Shown piece by piece: positions 16,197-24,444 of a DNA stretch of 64,000 nucleotides. Within the stretch, counting starts at the first letter, position 1. Each line of letters starts with the position of its first letter. Below the pieces are notes generated by a model, which searched no databases, was not told the DNA's origin, and saw only the letters and a program-made list of their open reading frames with translations. Origin of the DNA: DATAEG01 sp963703085 (GTDB lineage Bacteria; Actinomycetota; Actinomycetes; Mycobacteriales; Jatrophihabitantaceae); NCBI GenBank assembly GCA_963703085.1, contig OY969789.1:2666001-2730000 (forward strand). Direction: 5' to 3'. The translations under genes were made by a program, and so were the position numbers.

Positions 16197-17759
16197 ATGT
16201 CGAAAACCATCTCGGACCGAGGCGGCGTGCTGCCGATGGAGATCTCCCGGAGGACGCTCCTACAGTCGGCCCTTGCGGCTGGAACGGTTCTCGGGCTCAG
16301 CTCCACACTCGCCGCGTGCTCTTCGTCGAAGTCGAAGGGTGGCGGAAAGAACCTGCTCTTCCTGGAGCCCGGCGATCAGCCACCGCGGTGGAATGAGGTG
16401 CACGCTGCGGTGAACAAGAAGCTAGAGACAGACACCGGACTGACTTTCGATGTGCAGTGGATCGGCTGGACCAACTACGCCCAGTCGGAGCTGCTGAAGT
16501 ACACCTCCGGCGCAAAATTCGCTGGGTCCTTGGAGGCCGACTGGTTGCACATCAACAAGCTCTCCCAGGACAAAGCCATCGTGGCCCTCGACGATGAGCT
16601 CACCGCGGCCAAATACCCGAACCTGATGAAGGGCCTCGACCCGCTCACCATCAAGACCGCAAAGATCGGCGGCAAGCTGTATGGCGTCCCGCAGGTCAAC
16701 AACGCCACCGTTATCCTCGCCTTCACGGTCCGCTCCGATCTCGCCTCAGGTCCGGTCGAGACCTTCGACGACTTCGAGAAGTACTTGTACGACGTGAAGC
16801 AGAAGCACTCGTCGATGATCCCGTACGGCATTGACAACGGGTACGTCAACGACACGCAGGACATGTTCAATCCGGCGACGTGGAACAGCCGGCCCGATTA
16901 CATGTCGGTGCGGATCAGTTCGGGCTACCCGCTGCTGTTCATCAAGAATTCTGACGCGGTGGCCGGCAACGCCAAGGTCGTGCCCGTATGGGAGGTGCCA
17001 GAGACCATCGATACGTTCCGGCGCATTCGCAAGTATTACAACGACGGCATCATCAACCACGACGCACTGTCCGTCGACAATGCCACGGCCATCAGCCTGT
17101 TCGGCGCAGGCAAGTATGCCGCCGAGGTGGGCAGCACCAACGGCCTTCAGACAACTACGTATGGGGGTGTGACGACGAAGGTCAAGGGAGCGCAGATCGA
17201 GCTTTGCGTTCCCTTCGCCGCCGGTGCGCCGAAGCCCTATTCCGCTTTCGGTGCGGGCAACCAGATGTCCTTCAACGTCCGCGGTGGGCAGGCGAAGGAT
17301 GGACTGCGTTTTGAGGACTGGTTGTCGATCAAGGAGAACCACGACCTGTTGCAGTACGGCATCGAAGGCACCGACTGGAAAGCGTCGGGCGATCACGAGT
17401 ACGAAGTGACGAGCAAGTACAACTTCCCTGGCTACACGATGAGCTGGCGGGTGCCGCTAGAACGCACGCCCACCAACATGGTCGAGAGCGAGCGGAAGTG
17501 GTTCGGCTGGTCGCAGAAGTTCGACAGCTTCGAGCTGTCACCGCTCGCTGGGTATGTCACCGACGCGACGCCGATCAAGACCCAGGTTGCTCAGATGGAC
17601 GCCAACAACACCCGCTACCTCAAGCCCTTGCAGGCCGGCGCAATCGACACCGACAAGGGACTGAACGCGGCGAAGAAGGGATTCAGCTCAGCTGGCCTGG
17701 ACAAAGTGATCGCTGAGGTGGAGAAGCAACTGACTGCGTTCTTCAAGACTCGGGGCTGA
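16197..17759 (+). CDS. Extracellular sugar-binding lipoprotein of the ABC importer (LipO type)
   Basis: The 520-residue protein has a twin-arginine-like signal (ISRRTLLQS) and a lipobox LAAC with the acylated Cys at about residue 41. A Ser/Lys/Gly linker precedes the binding domain. The length (over 500 residues) and features such as DWLHINKLSQDKAIVALDDE and NNATVILAFTVRSD fit the large binding proteins of LplABC importers for oligosaccharides rather than monosaccharides. AGAAGGGAA lies about seven bases before the ATG. The stop overlaps the HAD gene start (TGATG). Confidence 0.9.
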   Translation: MSKTISDRGGVLPMEISRRTLLQSALAAGTVLGLSSTLAACSSSKSKGGGKNLLFLEPGDQPPRWNEVHAAVNKKLETDTGLTFDVQWIGWTNYAQSELLKYTSGAKFAGSLEADWLHINKLSQDKAIVALDDELTAAKYPNLMKGLDPLTIKTAKIGGKLYGVPQVNNATVILAFTVRSDLASGPVETFDDFEKYLYDVKQKHSSMIPYGIDNGYVNDTQDMFNPATWNSRPDYMSVRISSGYPLLFIKNSDAVAGNAKVVPVWEVPETIDTFRRIRKYYNDGIINHDALSVDNATAISLFGAGKYAAEVGSTNGLQTTTYGGVTTKVKGAQIELCVPFAAGAPKPYSAFGAGNQMSFNVRGGQAKDGLRFEDWLSIKENHDLLQYGIEGTDWKASGDHEYEVTSKYNFPGYTMSWRVPLERTPTNMVESERKWFGWSQKFDSFELSPLAGYVTDATPIKTQVAQMDANNTRYLKPLQAGAIDTDKGLNAAKKGFSSAGLDKVIAEVEKQLTAFFKTRG

Positions 17760-18493
17760 TGCGGGTGCGGGATTCGACGCGGACGATCGCGCGGGACCGA
17801 CTGGCGCTGCGCGGCGTTCTGCTCGACGTCGGTGGAGTGATGTCCGTACCGAGACCGACGGAGCTCGCCCGCGTCGTTTCCCGCTTCGGTGGCATCGATG
17901 ACGAGGCGGGGCTGATCCGGGCACATTACGAAGCGATGGCCTCGGCCGACAGCTGGGAGGGCTTCGATTGGCCCACTTACCACCGTCAACTGCTCGTCGC
18001 CTGCGGAGTTCCGGTCGCCGCGCGGGACGAGTGCGCGGCTGCGATGGCTGAGGCAGTGGCGACTGTCGCGGACTGGTGGTCGCATCGACTGGCAGGTGTG
18101 CGTGAGGCCTTGCAGGGGCTCAGCGGACGATTACCCGTGGGAATCGTGTCCAACTCCGACGGAAGCGCAACGCGAGTGCTGAGGGACATGGGGCTGGCCC
18201 AAGTCGGCCCGGGTCACGGGACGAGCGTCGCGGTCATCATCGACAGTGCAGTGGTCGGCGTGGAGAAGCCGGATCCGGCGATCTTTGCGCCAGCCGTCGC
18301 AGCTCTCGGTCTTCCCGCCGAGTCAATTGCCTATGTCGGCGACACCCTGGCCTTCGACATGTCTGGTGCCAGGGAGGCAGGCTTGTACCCGATCCATATG
18401 GATCCCTACCGCCTGTGTCCCGAGGTCGCCGATCATGATCACATTTCCGCCCTGGCGGATCTACTGAGCAGCCTCACGCCTCGACGTGCATAA
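17759..18493 (+). CDS. HAD-superfamily hydrolase
   Basis: This 244-residue protein has the HAD motifs but with an altered first one: GVLLDVGGVMS has the nucleophile Asp but Gly-Gly where the acid/base Asp is usually expected, as in many HAD subfamily IA members. Motif II is GIVSNSDG, motif III includes the Lys of VEKPDP, and motif IV is VGDTLAFDMSGAREAG. It is probably a sugar-phosphate or other small-molecule phosphatase. It is the last gene of the importer operon and overlaps the convergent regulator gene by 20 bases. Confidence 0.85.
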   Translation: MRVRDSTRTIARDRLALRGVLLDVGGVMSVPRPTELARVVSRFGGIDDEAGLIRAHYEAMASADSWEGFDWPTYHRQLLVACGVPVAARDECAAAMAEAVATVADWWSHRLAGVREALQGLSGRLPVGIVSNSDGSATRVLRDMGLAQVGPGHGTSVAVIIDSAVVGVEKPDPAIFAPAVAALGLPAESIAYVGDTLAFDMSGAREAGLYPIHMDPYRLCPEVADHDHISALADLLSSLTPRRA

Positions 18494-19232
18494 GGATGTC
18501 GTACCGGTCCCCCCGAAGCACGGAGTGACCCCACTCGACCGCGTTGCCCATCCGGTCCCGCGTGACCCGCTCAATGTCGAACGCCGGGCTGCCTGCCTCC
18601 GTGCCCAGCCATCGGGCATCTGCAGCGGGCAGCGACACAACCGATACGAGTTGGTCTGCGTTGTCGACGTGGCACCCGTAGTCAGAGGCGAAGACCTCGT
18701 AAAGCGAGCGCTTGTTGAAGTCCGCCTTTTCTAGACCGGGGAACCGCCCGGCCGGAAGGTGCGCGCGCTCCAATGCCATCGGCTCGGCATCCGCGTAGCG
18801 GATCCGGGCCAACGCGATAGTCGGCGCACCGAAGGGGATCTCGAGCTTTTCGGCGACCAGCCGAGTGCTGGGCTTGACGCGCACGCTCAGCACCCGTGAG
18901 CTCGGCGTCATTCCACGCGCGACCATGTCGCGGGAGAAGCTGCTCATCTTCTCGGTCTGGACGAACCGCGGCTCGGCGACGAACGTGCCGCGTCCGGGGA
19001 CCCGCTTCACCAGACCTTCGGCGACCAGCGCGTCGATCTGGGCCCGAACGGTTCCCCTGGCGATCTGCAGCCGCTCAGCCAGCACACGTTCGGATGGCAG
19101 CAGTGCGCCGGGAGCCAGGGAGCTGAGCATCGTCTCCAGATGCCCACGAAGCTGCCTGCCCTTCACGGCACTGCCGTTCAACTTGCGGGGCAGCTCGTGG
19201 ACGGCATCCGGACTGTTCGGTGGCCTCGGCAC
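18474..19232 (-). CDS. GntR-family regulator, HutC/DasR-like
   Basis: A 252-residue regulator with an N-terminal winged helix (about residues 24-88, including LLPSERVLAERL and ARGTVRAQIDALVAEGLVKR, ending GRGTFVAEP) and a C-terminal UTRA effector domain with EPMALERAHLPAGRFPGL, RSLYEVF and VEWGHSVLRGDRYD. The layout and these motifs are close to DasR/NagR, which sense glucosamine-6-phosphate or GlcNAc-6-phosphate. It lies 51 bases downstream of the GH84 gene, so it is probably cotranscribed and autoregulated through operator D. It is the natural candidate to bind operators A-E. Confidence 0.9.
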   Translation of the reverse strand: MPRPPNSPDAVHELPRKLNGSAVKGRQLRGHLETMLSSLAPGALLPSERVLAERLQIARGTVRAQIDALVAEGLVKRVPGRGTFVAEPRFVQTEKMSSFSRDMVARGMTPSSRVLSVRVKPSTRLVAEKLEIPFGAPTIALARIRYADAEPMALERAHLPAGRFPGLEKADFNKRSLYEVFASDYGCHVDNADQLVSVVSLPAADARWLGTEAGSPAFDIERVTRDRMGNAVEWGHSVLRGDRYDILMHVEA

Positions 19233-19283
19233 GGTCCTCCTCTCAGGTGGTAGATCGACAGCCGGTAGAAGAGCTGTCGCTGC

Positions 19284-20684
19284 TTACACATCGTGCGGGG
19301 GAATAGGTGCCCCCGCCAACGCCCGCCCGGTTTCGATGAGCGGGAGCAAACCTCCGTCAAGGACCGCGGTGCGCATCAACCCGTCCAGCTGGTGCCGTCG
19401 GTCGGCCAGCCATTGCGCGCAGTCTGCCAGCCGCTGGTCATCTCCGGAAGCTTCGGCTGTCAGTACACCCACGGCCTGTTCGGCTGCTCTTAGCTGGAAG
19501 GCGAGTTGCCCGCTGTACCAACCAACGGCCGATACCACCGGCGCCGAGGATATGGCCGCAGACTCCGCTTGCCCGACCAAAGCCGACAGTTCGCTGGCGA
19601 GCGCGGGTCCGGCCGATCGCCGGTTCGCCCTCGAGGAATTAAGAAACTCCCAGCTTCGGCTGACCACGGGATGTGGTGCACGCCCGGCCAGCGCAGTGCT
19701 GCATGCCGTGCTCGACAGGAAGGTCAGCGAGCCAGTTTCATCGTCGTAGGCCTTGATTGCCTCGACAATCGCACGGTCGGCGTCGTAACTGGACGCGTCG
19801 GTGGCCCACCGCGCGCCTGTCGCGATAACCGGCAAAGCGGCCTGCGCGCTGGCTCCGCAATTCATCAGGTAAGCGTCGATGCGGCCAGTGAGATCGGGCG
19901 TGCGCCCGGTCAGCGGGTCGAGAAACAGGCGGCGTTGCACTGGTTCGGAAGTAGCGGCATCGAGGCCGTCCCAGTCGTTGACCGGGTAGTTGTCCCAAAG
20001 CCAGATTGGACGATCGTGGCGTCGCTCGGCCGCGCCTTGGTCGTCGATCAGCCGTGAGGTGATCCGTGGGCCCGTCCAGCACAGCGGCACTCCGGCCGGC
20101 AGTGCGGCGTCGAGGGCACGCAAGTACGGATCGGTGCCGGGCCCCCAATAGCGGGTCGGGCACACGGCGAGGTCGGTGCCCGCACCGGCCAGTCGATCCG
20201 CCAGCTCGGACGCCAGCAAGCCATGTGCGGCCGCGGCGGGGTTCTCCGAAGCGCCGAAGGCTGCGCGATCGGCATCGTGGAACAGTCCGCGTTCGACGTC
20301 GTCGAAGGTCAACAGAATGGATCCGAACCCGGTCGCCGAGACTTCACTGATCCGGTCCAGCAGAGTTCGCCGTTGCTGCTCATCGCTGAACACAATGCCG
20401 CGGCTTGGATCCAACGGTGCGGAAGCTGACACTCGCCAGCAGAGCCCGACCCCGCAGTCCTCGGCAACACGCTTCAGGCGAGCAAACTCGGCCAGGTCGT
20501 CGGGACCGTAGGGCTCGCGCCAGGCCACACCGGTGTGGGCGTCACCGGATGGTCCGTACACGAAGAAATTCATGCCCCAGCGCGCCGACTCGACGACGAC
20601 AGCCAGCCGCTGTTCGGCCGACCATGGCTGCCCGTAGAAGCATTCCATCGCCCCGCGGATTGGAACGGCGCGGACCCGGTGCAT
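19284..20684 (-). CDS. Beta-N-acetylglucosaminidase-like protein, GH84
   Basis: A 466-residue protein with the GH84 (beta/alpha)8 pattern: RGAMECFYGQPWS (10-22), MNFFVYGPSGDAHTGVAWRE, then ILLTFDDVERGLF with the catalytic pair D128-D129 and CPTRYWGPGTDPYLRALD. GH84 enzymes remove beta-linked GlcNAc by substrate-assisted catalysis. Two usual pocket motifs differ here: EGFYG is ECFYG, and YAPKDD is YGPSGD, losing the conserved lysine. The specificity may therefore be altered. No signal peptide is seen, so it is cytoplasmic. GAGGAG lies nine bases before the ATG. The C-terminal helical part resembles that of other GH84 members. Confidence 0.88.
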   Translation of the reverse strand: MHRVRAVPIRGAMECFYGQPWSAEQRLAVVVESARWGMNFFVYGPSGDAHTGVAWREPYGPDDLAEFARLKRVAEDCGVGLCWRVSASAPLDPSRGIVFSDEQQRRTLLDRISEVSATGFGSILLTFDDVERGLFHDADRAAFGASENPAAAAHGLLASELADRLAGAGTDLAVCPTRYWGPGTDPYLRALDAALPAGVPLCWTGPRITSRLIDDQGAAERRHDRPIWLWDNYPVNDWDGLDAATSEPVQRRLFLDPLTGRTPDLTGRIDAYLMNCGASAQAALPVIATGARWATDASSYDADRAIVEAIKAYDDETGSLTFLSSTACSTALAGRAPHPVVSRSWEFLNSSRANRRSAGPALASELSALVGQAESAAISSAPVVSAVGWYSGQLAFQLRAAEQAVGVLTAEASGDDQRLADCAQWLADRRHQLDGLMRTAVLDGGLLPLIETGRALAGAPIPPHDV

Positions 20685-20710
20685 CGAATCGTTCTCCTCG
20701 TAGCTTATTA

Positions 20711-20727
20711 TGGTATGGACCGGTATT
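20711..20727. promoter_or_regulatory. DasR-like operator D in the divergent GH84/kinase promoter
   Basis: TGGTATGGACCGGTATT matches the right half of the other sites exactly (CCGGTATT) and keeps the TGG start with the same spacing. It lies 27 bases before the GH84 start on the minus strand and 57 bases before the kinase start on the plus strand, so it can govern both units, including the regulator gene behind GH84. Confidence 0.65.
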
Positions 20728-20783
20728 CTAGTTGCAGCCTACAGCGCAAACTCCACTCGGTCCCAGTGACGCTCGGAGGGTTG

Positions 20784-21764
20784 ATGGACACGACGCCGGA
20801 CGACTCACAGTCTGCCGTCGACGCTGGGGATCAAGGTGAATGCCGGCTAGCGGTCGACGTGGGCAAGTCCCAAGTCCGGGTCAAGCTGGCAAGCGCGTCT
20901 GGTGACATCACGGCCGCTACCGAGCCCGGATACCACCATGCTGCTCATGCGGATGGAGTCGATGGCTTGCTCGCGGTGTTGCGACCGGCCGTGTCGCGCA
21001 TCGCTCGCCGCCCGGACCGCTGCGTACTGGCCGCGACAGGCCTCTCGTCCGAACCCGGCGACCGACAGCGATTGCTCCGCGGAGTGGTAGATGCGGTGTC
21101 CACGTCGGCGGTCGCAGTCTGCGACGACTTCGTCGCCGCTCATGCCGGCGCGCTCGCTGGGCCCGGCACGATTCTCATCGCGGGGACCGGAGCCATCGCG
21201 TTCTCGGTTCGGACCGATGGCACGTCCGACCGCGTCGATGGTTGGGGTCCGCACCTCGGCGACGACGGTGGCGCGTACGCGCTCGGTCGGTCCGGGTTGC
21301 ATGCCGCATTCGCAAGCGTCGACGGCCGGGGTCCGGCGACCGACCTGCACGATCGGGCGCTGCAGTACTTGGGCGGCCTCGACATACAGGCGGCCTACCG
21401 ACTTCACGCTCGCCACGACGCGGTGGCCGCGGTATCGGGATTTGCCCCCCAGGTTGCGCAGGCTGCAGAGGCCGGCGACCGGGTTGCCGAACGGGCTCTC
21501 GCGGAGGCCGTGGCCGCGCTAGCCAGGACGGCAGCGAGTTGTGCCGCGCGGTCCGGGTCGGCTGTGGTGACCTGGGCCGGTCGCCTGTTCGACATCGGCG
21601 CGCCGCTCATCGACCCACTCGCGGCAACCTTGGCGGCTGTAGGGGTTCAGCTGATCGCGCCGGCGGGCACTCCGCTGGACGGGGCGATGAACTTGTGCAC
21701 ACCAAGAAGATGGCTGTACGCATCGATGCTCACAACGACTCCGAACTGGGTCACCGCATCATGA
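20784..21764 (+). CDS. N-acetylglucosamine kinase-like protein (BadF/BadG/BcrA/BcrD ATPase family)
   Basis: The 326-residue protein has the ASKHA-fold ATPase motifs LAVDVGKSQVRVKLA, CDDFVAAHAGAL, ILIAGTGAIAFSV and DGWGPHLGDDGGAYALGRSG, the pattern of eukaryotic-type and bacterial GlcNAc kinases. It would make GlcNAc-6-phosphate from GlcNAc released by GH89 and GH84. The ATG at 20784 has GGAGG at 20775-20779. The stop overlaps the next start (ATGA). The expected nagA and nagB genes are not in the window. Confidence 0.85.
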   Translation: MDTTPDDSQSAVDAGDQGECRLAVDVGKSQVRVKLASASGDITAATEPGYHHAAHADGVDGLLAVLRPAVSRIARRPDRCVLAATGLSSEPGDRQRLLRGVVDAVSTSAVAVCDDFVAAHAGALAGPGTILIAGTGAIAFSVRTDGTSDRVDGWGPHLGDDGGAYALGRSGLHAAFASVDGRGPATDLHDRALQYLGGLDIQAAYRLHARHDAVAAVSGFAPQVAQAAEAGDRVAERALAEAVAALARTAASCAARSGSAVVTWAGRLFDIGAPLIDPLAATLAAVGVQLIAPAGTPLDGAMNLCTPRRWLYASMLTTTPNWVTAS

Positions 21765-23152
21765 GGATGGGTCACGGCGCCGTCATCCTCCCGGTAGCCG
21801 ACGGGACGCCGATGGGTGGCTACGCAGATCGGAACGGACCGTCGCAGGGGCGAATCGATGACCTGCAGGTGCGGGCTCTTGTGTGCGTGGACGGCTCGGG
21901 TGCGACGTTTGCTCTCGTCGTGGCTGACGTGGTGTGCATCAACGCCGATCTGGTCGCCGACTGTGTCGCCGTGCTGCGCACCATGGGCGTGACCGAGGCA
22001 TGGATCAGCGCGACTCATACGCACTCCGGACCTGAGACGGGCTGCCGGCCTGGGGGAGGGGTGACTCCGGACCCGTGGCGGCAGGTCCTCAAAGATGCCA
22101 TCGTCGCCGCTGCGCGGTTGGCGCTGGCTGCGATGGTCCCGGCGCTCGCCACCACACACCCATGCGTGGTCCCCCGGGTGGCCGGCATCCGCTCATCGCC
22201 ATCCAGCCTCATCGACATTCCACTTGACGTGGTGGCGGTGCGCGGCGTGGACCAGAAGCTGGTTGGACTGCTGGTATCGGTCCCGATCCACTCCACCGTC
22301 CTCCCAGCGACGAACGTCGCAGTGTCGGCGGACCTTATCGGCGGCATTCGCACCCACCTGGAACAGACGACTGGGGTGTGGGTGGTCGTGACTGCGGGGG
22401 CAGCGGGGGACATCAGCACCCGACCCGGGCGGCGAGACCAGACAGTCAGCGAGCTCGGCCGTCTCTCCAGCCAGATCGGGCAACGAGTTGTCCGAGCCTT
22501 GGCATGGCCGGGACGGGAGGTGATCGGGATCGCTGATCGCATCTCGGTCCGAAGAAGGACTTTTCCCGCACCGGTGATGCCGAGTGCCGACCGGCAGGCG
22601 TTGCTTGCCTCAGCCGTGGCAGCGCTGAACGCTGACGACAGCGACTCGTCGCGGTCGCATGACACGCTGCGTCAGGCGTTGGGCATGAGCGGCGAGCTGG
22701 GGGTCTCCGGCGAGGTCGTCATTCCGCTCGCAGTGGTCCGGCTGGGAACGCTGGTGATGTGCGCGGTCCCAGGCGAGCCGTTCCTGGCTGCGGCGCAGCA
22801 CCTACGGCTGCGCAGTCATGCCGCCACCGTCCTGTTCGGGTACACGAACGGGTACTGGGGGTATCTGCCGACGGCGGACCGCTTCGCCACAGCAAGTTAC
22901 GAGGTGCTCATCAGCCCGTTCGCGCAGGGCACCGTCGAGCGCATCATCGACGAGCTGGTCGACATGATTTTTCAACTGCCGACCGCGATCCGCCGCAGCG
23001 CTTCCGACCGTCAGACGTCCTCTGCTGCTGCACCCGGTCACCAGGACGATCGCGCAGATATGCCGGTCGCCTCGACCCAGCGGCGTGAGCCGGCACGTGA
23101 CCCCGGCGTCGGTGACGATCCGTCGGCTCTGCCGGCGGCGGGTCACCTGTAG
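21761..23152 (+). CDS. Neutral/alkaline ceramidase N-terminal-domain-like hydrolase
   Basis: The 463-residue protein has the ceramidase-like metal and active-site signatures: a MGGYADR segment, SATHTHSGPE with zinc-binding histidines, PIHSTVL, the GDIS motif where the catalytic Ser of neutral ceramidases lies, and FGYTNGYWGYLPTADRFATASYE. It lacks a signal peptide and the C-terminal domain of true secreted ceramidases. Family members in bacterial sugar loci have no assigned substrate; an amide hydrolysis is expected from the fold. It is coupled to the kinase by an ATGA overlap, so removal of an N-acyl group from a sugar derivative is one option. Confidence 0.75.
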   Translation: MRMGHGAVILPVADGTPMGGYADRNGPSQGRIDDLQVRALVCVDGSGATFALVVADVVCINADLVADCVAVLRTMGVTEAWISATHTHSGPETGCRPGGGVTPDPWRQVLKDAIVAAARLALAAMVPALATTHPCVVPRVAGIRSSPSSLIDIPLDVVAVRGVDQKLVGLLVSVPIHSTVLPATNVAVSADLIGGIRTHLEQTTGVWVVVTAGAAGDISTRPGRRDQTVSELGRLSSQIGQRVVRALAWPGREVIGIADRISVRRRTFPAPVMPSADRQALLASAVAALNADDSDSSRSHDTLRQALGMSGELGVSGEVVIPLAVVRLGTLVMCAVPGEPFLAAAQHLRLRSHAATVLFGYTNGYWGYLPTADRFATASYEVLISPFAQGTVERIIDELVDMIFQLPTAIRRSASDRQTSSAAAPGHQDDRADMPVASTQRREPARDPGVGDDPSALPAAGHL

Positions 23153-23207
23153 CGAAGCAGCGCGTCGTCGCGGGTCATGCCTAACGTCCGGGTGGTCGGC
23201 GTGGCAG

Positions 23208-23294
23208 TCAACGGCCGCCGAGCAGGTGTTCCAGCGCGAGTTGGTTGAGCCGGACGAACCCGTAGCCGCGCTGGCCGGCGGTGTCGGGATCGAA
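23208..23294. repeat. Right copy of the 87-base direct repeat
   Basis: This is the functional 3' end of xylA, matching 7019-7105 at 86 of 87 positions and in the same orientation. Upstream of the repeat within xylA the two copies diverge abruptly at 23295/7106, and past the stop codon they have nothing in common. Confidence 0.95.
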
Positions 23295-24395
23295 GTCGGT
23301 GAAGCTGGCCGGGTCCTGGCGCAGGTCGGCGAGTGACTCGCCGGGGTCGAACGTCGGTTCCGACAAGGCGGTGACGCCCGCGGTGTCGAAGGCGGCCTGG
23401 ACTTCCGGATCTGCACGGTAGGCAGCGGCGCGTTCCTTGAGCAGCAGGTAGGTAGCCATGTTGGCCGCTGCGGATGCCCACACGCCGTCCATGTCCTCGG
23501 TGCGGGACGGCTTGTAGTCGAAATGCCGCGGCCCGGTGTAAGCCGGGCCGCCGCCGGGTGCACCGTTCTCGAGCAGGTCGACGGTGAAGAACGCGCTGAG
23601 CAGGTCGCCGTGTCCGAAGACGAGGTCCTGGTCGTACTTGATGCTGCGCTGCCCGTTGAGATCGAGGTGGAACAGCTTGCCCGCCCACAGTGCCTGGGAG
23701 ATGCCCGCGGTGTAGTTCAGTCCGGCCATCTGCTCGTGCCCGACCTCCGGGTTCACCCCGACCATGTCGGCGTGCTCCAGTTCGGCGATGAACGCCAGCG
23801 CGTGGCCGACCGTGGGCAGCAGGATGTCCCCGCGCGGCTCGTTCGGCTTGGGCTCGATCGCGAACCGCAGGTCGTAGCCCTGGTCGAGCACATAGCGGGC
23901 GAGGGTGTCGATGGCCTCGCGATAGCGATCGAGAGCGGCGCCGATGTCCTTGGCCCCGTCGTACTCGGCACCCTCGCGGCCACCCCAGAACACATAGGTC
24001 TGCGCGCCGAGCTCGGCGGCCAGATCGATGTTGCGAGCCACCTTGGCGATTGCGTAACGACGCACCGTGCGGTCGTTGCTGGTGAACCCGCCGTCCTTGA
24101 ACACCGGATGGGTGAACAGGTTGGTGGTCATCATCGGGACTACGAGGCCGGTGCCGGCGAGGGCCTCCTTGAACCGGCTGATGTGCTTGTCCCGATCAGC
24201 GTCGGACGAGCCGAACGGGATCAGATCGTCATCGTGGAACGTGACTCCGTACGCGCCGAGCTCGGCCAGCCGCTGCACCGATTCCACCGGATCGACCGGA
24301 GCGCGCGTCGCATCACCGAACGGGTCACGTCCGGTCCAGCCCACCGTCCAAAGCCCGAAGGTGAAGTGGTCTTCTTTCGTCGGTCGAACTGGCAT
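23208..24395 (-). CDS. xylA: Xylose isomerase
   Basis: The 395-residue enzyme converts D-xylose to D-xylulose in the cytoplasm and has the length of the actinobacterial class I group. Catalytic and metal-binding segments are visible: H54 and D57 in VTFHDDDLIPFG, FAIEPKPNEPRGD, GVNPEVGHEQMAGLN, LFHLDLNGQ, KYDQDLVFGHGD and HFDYKPSRTED. AGGAGG lies seven bases before the ATG. It is the last gene of the beta-xylosidase-regulator-xylA unit. Its 3' end is duplicated at 7019. No xylulokinase gene is in the window. Confidence 0.97.
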   Translation of the reverse strand: MPVRPTKEDHFTFGLWTVGWTGRDPFGDATRAPVDPVESVQRLAELGAYGVTFHDDDLIPFGSSDADRDKHISRFKEALAGTGLVVPMMTTNLFTHPVFKDGGFTSNDRTVRRYAIAKVARNIDLAAELGAQTYVFWGGREGAEYDGAKDIGAALDRYREAIDTLARYVLDQGYDLRFAIEPKPNEPRGDILLPTVGHALAFIAELEHADMVGVNPEVGHEQMAGLNYTAGISQALWAGKLFHLDLNGQRSIKYDQDLVFGHGDLLSAFFTVDLLENGAPGGGPAYTGPRHFDYKPSRTEDMDGVWASAAANMATYLLLKERAAAYRADPEVQAAFDTAGVTALSEPTFDPGESLADLRQDPASFTDFDPDTAGQRGYGFVRLNQLALEHLLGGR

Positions 24396-24444
24396 CGCAT
24401 GGCCTCCTAGAGGGCGGGTTGCCGGAGAGGGTGGGGGTCCGAGG

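Noticed and set aside
19233..19283. A sixth DasR-like operator upstream of the GntR gene
   Set aside because: TGGTAGATCGACA shares only the first bases with the other sites and lacks the CCRGTATT half; the gene is better explained as cotranscribed with GH84.
7019..23294. Integrative element with att sites
   Set aside because: The direct repeats are real, but no integrase, excisionase, relaxase or transposase is encoded within or beside the interval, so I call it a locus with flanking repeats and not a mobile element.
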